This document shows, piece after piece, positions 60,458-64,000 of a DNA stretch of 64,000 bases (positions are counted from its first letter, which is position 1; each line of letters begins with the position of its first letter). Origin of the DNA: JABWBJ01 sp036507855 (GTDB taxonomy: Bacteria; Gemmatimonadota; Gemmatimonadetes; Gemmatimonadales; Gemmatimonadaceae); assembly GCA_036507855.1 (NCBI GenBank), contig DATCIJ010000018.1, positions 16,528 through 80,527 on the forward strand, written 5' to 3'. The notes under the pieces were generated by a model that was given only the letters and a program-made list of their open reading frames with translations, was not told the DNA's origin and did not search any database. Both the position numbers and the translations under genes were made by a program.

Positions 60458-61405
60458 GTGCCCAAGGAAAACCTCGTCGGACAGATAATAGCCGGCTACT
60501 CGATCGAAGAGCTGGTTGGCGAAGGTGGAACGTCGGTGGTGTACCGTGCTACCCACCTCGAGCATGGCACGGTGGCGTTCAAGGCACTCCGCGACAAGAT
60601 GCGGCAGGACAAGACCGCGTTGGCGCGATTCACGCGAGAAGCGAACTTCGGTAAGCGAGTCCTCCACCCGAACGTCATCAGGACCATAGAGACAGGCCAG
60701 CTCGAGGGTATCCCCTACCTTGTGATAGAGTGGGCGGGCGGAGACCTCCTGGAGCACTACGCCAAGAAGAATGCACCCATGCCTCGCGACGAGGTCGCGA
60801 ACGTGGTGATGCAGATTTCGGACGCCGTCGGCGCAGCCCATGAGTCGGGGATCGTGCATCGTGACCTGAAGCCGGATAACGCGATGTACGACCACGCGAC
60901 GGGGACGCTCAAACTGCTGGACTTCGGGATCGCGGCGGCCACCGACACATCGCAAGATGAACGGCTGACGCGAGCCGGGTATTTCGTGGGCACGCTGATG
61001 TACGTCGCTCCGGAGGCGCTTTCCGGTGCACTCGTCACTCCCGCGGCCGATCAGTACAGCCTCGCGACCATCGCGTACCTGCTGCTCACTGGATCATTGC
61101 CGTATCTCGCCAAGTCACCGCGTGAGATGTTCACCCAGCTGCTTTCTCAACCTCCGATTCCGCTGAACAAGGCGCGACCGGGGCTGGAATTCGGGAGCAG
61201 AGTGGAAGGCATCATCATGCGTGGCTTGTCGAGGGAGCCGACCGAGCGTTATCCAGACGTGCTGACCTTCGCGCGGGAACTTCGTGAGGCGCTGCTCGAG
61301 CCACCTGGGGCGGCCGGGGGGAGGAATCCGACGCCAGCACAGGCGACCGCCACCGCCGACGATGGCCTGCTCTCGCGAATGAAGGGCCTGTTTCGTCGCG
61401 GGTGA
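60458..61405 (+). CDS. Hanks-type serine/threonine protein kinase
   Basis: The 315-residue cytoplasmic kinase has the glycine loop LVGEGGTSVVYRA, the VAIK-type lysine in VAFKALRDK, catalytic HRDLKPDNAMY, DFGIAA and the APE-type motif YVAPEALSG. The C-terminal tail of about 40 residues (from GGRNPTPAQ on) is low-complexity and ends in MKGLFRRG; no transmembrane helix or sensor domain is seen. The start is GTG 60458, chosen by the promoter and by the ATP loop. No phosphatase partner or target gene is adjacent except pyrE. Confidence 0.93.
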   Translation: MPKENLVGQIIAGYSIEELVGEGGTSVVYRATHLEHGTVAFKALRDKMRQDKTALARFTREANFGKRVLHPNVIRTIETGQLEGIPYLVIEWAGGDLLEHYAKKNAPMPRDEVANVVMQISDAVGAAHESGIVHRDLKPDNAMYDHATGTLKLLDFGIAAATDTSQDERLTRAGYFVGTLMYVAPEALSGALVTPAADQYSLATIAYLLLTGSLPYLAKSPREMFTQLLSQPPIPLNKARPGLEFGSRVEGIIMRGLSREPTERYPDVLTFARELREALLEPPGAAGGRNPTPAQATATADDGLLSRMKGLFRRG

Positions 61406-61444
61406 CGGGCGCGCACGCCGGCGCTCTGCGCTGAGAATCGGCGA

Positions 61445-62026
61445 ATGACTGATCGCGGCGCGCTGGTTCGCCTGCTCTCGCAGCGCTCGGTTCGTCGAGG
61501 ACGATTCACCTTGGCGTCAGGCCGGGAATCGACCCATTACGTCGATGCGCGCCTCACCACCATGAGTCCCGAGGGGCTCGCGGTGATTGGGCCTTTGGCG
61601 CTCGAAGCGATTCGTGAGCGCGGCTGGCCCGCGGACGCCGTGGGAGGACTTACGCTCGGCGCAGATCCTATTGCGTATGCAACGGCCCTGGCGAGCGTGG
61701 CATCTCCTCCGCTGGTCCGCGCCTTCACGGTCCGGAAGGAAGCCAAACAGCATGGCACCGGACGGCTCATCGAAGGGCCGATGCGTGAGGGTGATCGCGT
61801 GGTCGTGATCGAAGACGTGATCACCACGGGCGGCTCGGCCCTGCGCGCAGCCGAAGCGGTTCAACGCGCCGGCGCGGTCGTTTCCGGGATCCTTGCACTG
61901 GTTGATCGACAGGAAGGCGGGCGCGGCGTGCTCGAATCCCAGGGGTTCCCTGTGATCTGTCTCGCGACCCTGTCAGAGCTTCTCGATCAGGCCCCGGCCG
62001 GCGGGACTTCGAGTCAGGCGCGGTAA
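61445..62026 (+). CDS. pyrE: Orotate phosphoribosyltransferase PyrE
   Basis: The 193-residue enzyme makes OMP from orotate and PRPP in pyrimidine synthesis. It has FTLASGRESTHYVDARLTTM, LTLGADPIAYATAL, VRKEAKQHGTGRLIEG and the PRPP loop VVVIEDVITTGGSALRAAEA. It starts 39 nt after the kinase and overlaps the end of the AraC-type gene by 13 nt on the other strand. The length is typical. Confidence 0.95.
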   Translation: MTDRGALVRLLSQRSVRRGRFTLASGRESTHYVDARLTTMSPEGLAVIGPLALEAIRERGWPADAVGGLTLGADPIAYATALASVASPPLVRAFTVRKEAKQHGTGRLIEGPMREGDRVVVIEDVITTGGSALRAAEAVQRAGAVVSGILALVDRQEGGRGVLESQGFPVICLATLSELLDQAPAGGTSSQAR

Positions 62027-62907
62027 ATCTCCCGCGAGTTCGCCCGCGAAGGCCCGTCGAGTCCAAGCGGGTCAAATGTCCGGAGACGAACCAGGTGCGG
62101 CAGTATCAGTTCGTCTCTGAAATGCTGGAGCATTCCTTCGCCGTCGTAGCGTTCGCGGAACGCCATCGCGGACATCCGCAGCATCGATCGAAGGTGCCGG
62201 CCGAATGCCTGTGGCGAGCTGTAGTCCAATTCGTTCGCGACGAGGGTCACGGAGAGACCAGGGTTCTCGAACATCCGGGCGGCGCAGACCAGTCGTGCCA
62301 TCGACAGATAGAATTTCGGGGCGGGAAGTATCGCCCGCACGAATCGACTCATGAGGGTCGACGGAATGACGCCAAGCGTGTTGGAGAGCTCCTGAATGGT
62401 GCGCGTCTCGGACCCCTCCTCGAAGAGGGCCCGAAAGAAGCGATGACAGCCTTCGGGGGCATCGGCCAGGTCCTCGGCGACGCGTGCCAGCGCGACCCTG
62501 TGGATCTCGGTCGCCTGATCGTGAAGGAGCACGGACCGCAACTGCTGCCAGCCGCGCGGCTCACGCACGTCGACCAGCGTGCGCACGCCACAGCGCCCCA
62601 GGACGAGGACTGTTTGAGCAGTTTGAGGCGAGAGGTTCGACAGCAGCGCCACCGCCGGCACCCGCGGAAACTCGCGCACGACGCGGGCGACGCGCGGCAG
62701 GTCGTTTGCGTCGCAGCGGGCGATTGAAACGATGACCGCGGCCGCCCGATTGTCCCGAAGGTCGCGCAACGCATCGTTCATCGTGTCTCGATGCCACGCG
62801 CGATAGATGCCGTGCCCCGCCGCGTCGACCCTGAGGCGCTCATCCGGCGTCAGCACCGTGGTAATGCGTGGAACCGGAATGGGATCTTGAGAATTGGCTG
62901 ATTGCAT
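62014..62907 (-). CDS. AraC-type transcriptional regulator with receiver-like N-domain
   Basis: The 297-residue protein has an N-terminal alpha/beta domain of about 140 residues resembling a response-regulator receiver (AAAVIVSIARCDANDLPRV, FPRVPAVALLSNLSPQTAQT) without a clear phospho-aspartate. The C-terminal part has one AraC-type HTH: SVTLVANELDYSSPQAFGRHLR and MRMSAMAFRERY-type end. Such proteins act as pseudo-receivers. Its target is unknown. It ends within pyrE. Confidence 0.7.
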   Translation of the reverse strand: MQSANSQDPIPVPRITTVLTPDERLRVDAAGHGIYRAWHRDTMNDALRDLRDNRAAAVIVSIARCDANDLPRVARVVREFPRVPAVALLSNLSPQTAQTVLVLGRCGVRTLVDVREPRGWQQLRSVLLHDQATEIHRVALARVAEDLADAPEGCHRFFRALFEEGSETRTIQELSNTLGVIPSTLMSRFVRAILPAPKFYLSMARLVCAARMFENPGLSVTLVANELDYSSPQAFGRHLRSMLRMSAMAFRERYDGEGMLQHFRDELILPHLVRLRTFDPLGLDGPSRANSREIYRA

Positions 62908-63010
62908 GGGCCCATCGCCGATGATCCGATTGACGCAGCGAGGACCGCGCGCGAACGGATCAGTCGACGGTATGCTCGCGACACCTCGTCACACCGCCGT
63001 CACGGGTGGC

Positions 63011-63016
63011 TATATT
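63011..63016 (+). promoter_or_regulatory. -10 box of the RNase P RNA gene
   Basis: TATATT at 63011-63016 lies 8 nt before the probable RNA 5' end near 63024; a clear -35 box was not found. Confidence 0.45.
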
Positions 63017-63023
63017 GCTATCG

Positions 63024-63400
63024 TGAGCAGCCGGGCAGTCGCAGGGCGTTCCGTTTCGGCGGATCGCTGCTGAGGAAAGTCCGGGCTCCATGGGCAAGGC
63101 GCCAGGTAACTCCTGGGCACGGCTTCACGCCGTGACGGATAGTGCCACAGAGAACAGACCGCCACAGAGGATCGTGGCAAGGGTGAAACGGTGGGGTAAG
63201 AGCCCACCGCGCTTTCCGGTAACGGAGGCGGCACGGCAAACCCCGCTGGAGCAAGGCCAAATAAGCGGCGAGGAGACGCTCACTCCGATCAAGACGCCGC
63301 GGGTAGGCTGCACGAGTATGGGGGAGACCCCGTTCCCAGAGAGATGACTGCCGCGGAGCTTCGGCTTCGCCACAGAACCCGGCTTACAGGCTGCCCAACA
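63024..63400 (+). ncRNA. rnpB: RNase P RNA (bacterial type A)
   Basis: The catalytic RNA of RNase P that trims tRNA 5' leaders. The 5' part GAGCAGCCGGGCAGTCGC forms P1 with GGCTTACAGGCTGCCC near 63383-63395. The universal core GAGGAAAGTCCGGGCTCC lies near 63073-63090, and the CAAGGGTGAAACGGTGGGGT and AGAACCCGGCTTA segments are present in order. The ends are set by P1 pairing and are accurate to a few nucleotides. A terminator-like hairpin follows. Confidence 0.95.
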
Positions 63401-63404
63401 GCGA

Positions 63405-63436
63405 CGCCCAGGCTCTCACGAACCTGGGCGTTGTTG
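63405..63436 (+). terminator. Terminator-like hairpin after rnpB
   Basis: CGCCCAGG (63405-63412) pairs with CCTGGGCG (63423-63430), followed by TTGTTGCC. The T-run is weak. It also lies just beyond the dnaN 3' end on the other strand. Confidence 0.55.
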
Positions 63437-63455
63437 CCATCCGGACTGCGGCCTT

Positions 63456-64000
63456 CTAGTCCACGAGACGGAGCGGCATCACCAGGCACACGTATTTCCC
63501 GGGGCCGGCCCAGCCTTCCGGAAGCACCGTGGCCGCGCGTTCGGCGGTCTTGAACGTGAAGCGCACTTCGTCGGTCGGCATGTACCGCAGGATCTCCAGC
63601 AGATAGGTGCTGTTGAACCCGATGTCGAGCGCATCCCCCGTATACTGCACCGGGATCTCGTCCTGGCCCTCGCCAACGTCCGGCGTCTGGACAGTAAAGC
63701 GGAGCAGGGCGGTGTTGAACGAGAGCTTCACGCGATGTGTCTGGTCCGACGCCACGACGGCCATGCGCCGGAGCGCACTCACCAGCGACGGACGGTCGAC
63801 CACTGCAAACCGGTCGTTGTCGCGCGGAATCACCTGATCGTAGTTCGGATACGGCCCCTCGATCAGCCGAGTGGACACGCTGGCGAGGGGGCTGCGGAAG
63901 GCCAGGTGGTTCTCTCCCTTGCCGATCTCTACTTCCTCTTCGGGCGGAAAGACCCGGCGCACCTGCTCCAGGGCCCGCGGCGGCACGATGAAATCGCCGG
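63456..64000 (-). CDS. dnaN: DNA polymerase III beta sliding clamp DnaN (C-terminal part)
   Basis: The open frame continues past the window end on the minus strand, so about half of the protein is missing. The visible part starts FIVPPRALEQVRRVFP (domain II/III), has EIGKGENHLAFRSPLASVST, LIEGPYPNYDQVIP and GDALDIGFNSTYLLEIL, and ends YVCLVMPLRLVD as beta clamps do. The clamp encircles DNA and tethers polymerase III. dnaN normally follows dnaA near oriC; dnaA would lie to the right of the window if that order holds here. Confidence 0.94.
   Translation of the reverse strand, partial: GDFIVPPRALEQVRRVFPPEEEVEIGKGENHLAFRSPLASVSTRLIEGPYPNYDQVIPRDNDRFAVVDRPSLVSALRRMAVVASDQTHRVKLSFNTALLRFTVQTPDVGEGQDEIPVQYTGDALDIGFNSTYLLEILRYMPTDEVRFTFKTAERAATVLPEGWAGPGKYVCLVMPLRLVD

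Noticed and set aside
1..64000. CRISPR arrays, insertion sequences, prophage or tRNA genes
   Set aside because: No spaced direct repeats, transposase, phage proteins or cloverleaf sequences were found on either strand.

Overview
The window looks like a piece of chromosome from a high-G+C, Gram-negative-type bacterium. It carries lipoprotein signal peptides, peptidoglycan genes and a type IV pilin, and no plasmid backbone. The mix of genes (TolB-like PD40 protein, GWxTD-domain protein, MqnD of the futalosine menaquinone pathway, bactofilin next to parAB, Hanks-type kinase, many GTG starts) fits a soil or freshwater Gemmatimonadota best. That taxonomic call is an inference from gene content and style; no 16S gene is present.

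Layout. 1-8 kb: the 3' part of mqnD, a bipolar acidic/lysine-rich histone-like protein, a MerR-SDR-RepA-like operon, an S41 protease, a PD40 protein and an SPFH protein. 8-15 kb: small zinc-ribbon proteins, a cold-shock gene with a perfect terminator, an NrtR-type regulator with its own operator, a GH3 lipoprotein, a YggX-like protein, a hydrolase and a ThiF/MoeB-rhodanese fusion. 15-19 kb: a degenerate [FeFe]-hydrogenase-like protein, an Smr-like protein, a PafA-like phosphatase and an iodotyrosine-deiodinase-like nitroreductase. 19.3-25.7 kb: a divergent arginine regulon, argCBD on the minus strand against argR-argG-argH on the plus strand, with candidate ARG boxes in the promoters. 25.7-38.4 kb: ispG, an HD/GAF pair, a cupredoxin, an inositol-phosphatase-family gene, an M16 protease pair, murB, an SLC13 transporter, TerC, an ArsC-like protein and a YheT hydrolase. 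38.7-45.7 kb: mnmG, a GT39-like membrane protein, a 626-bp origin-like intergenic region with a parS site, then parA-parB-bactofilin. 45.8-52.2 kb: a tightly overlapping BMP/ABC nucleoside-type transport operon whose two permease genes are both broken by +1 frameshifts, with an MFS gene inside. 52-64 kb: a lipoprotein, a UMF1-family MFS, a pilin, polA, a second cold-shock gene, a GWxTD lipoprotein, a Ser/Thr kinase, pyrE, an AraC-type regulator, rnpB and the 3' part of dnaN.

How it works together. dnaN, rnpB, polA, mnmG, parAB and a parS within 26 kb suggest closeness to the replication origin. Neighbouring genes are packed with 4-nt start/stop overlaps (ATGA or GTGA), and several convergent pairs share overlapping stop codons. 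Several promoters place the -10 box only 6-8 nt before the start codon, which suggests leaderless mRNAs are common.

No tRNA, rRNA, CRISPR array, insertion sequence or prophage was found. The most unusual signals are the clustered permease frameshifts, an over-represented octamer CGTTAGGC, the hydrogenase-like orphan, the chromosomal RepA-like protein and the leaderless promoter pattern. I did not find a clearly new multi-gene defence or biosynthetic system.
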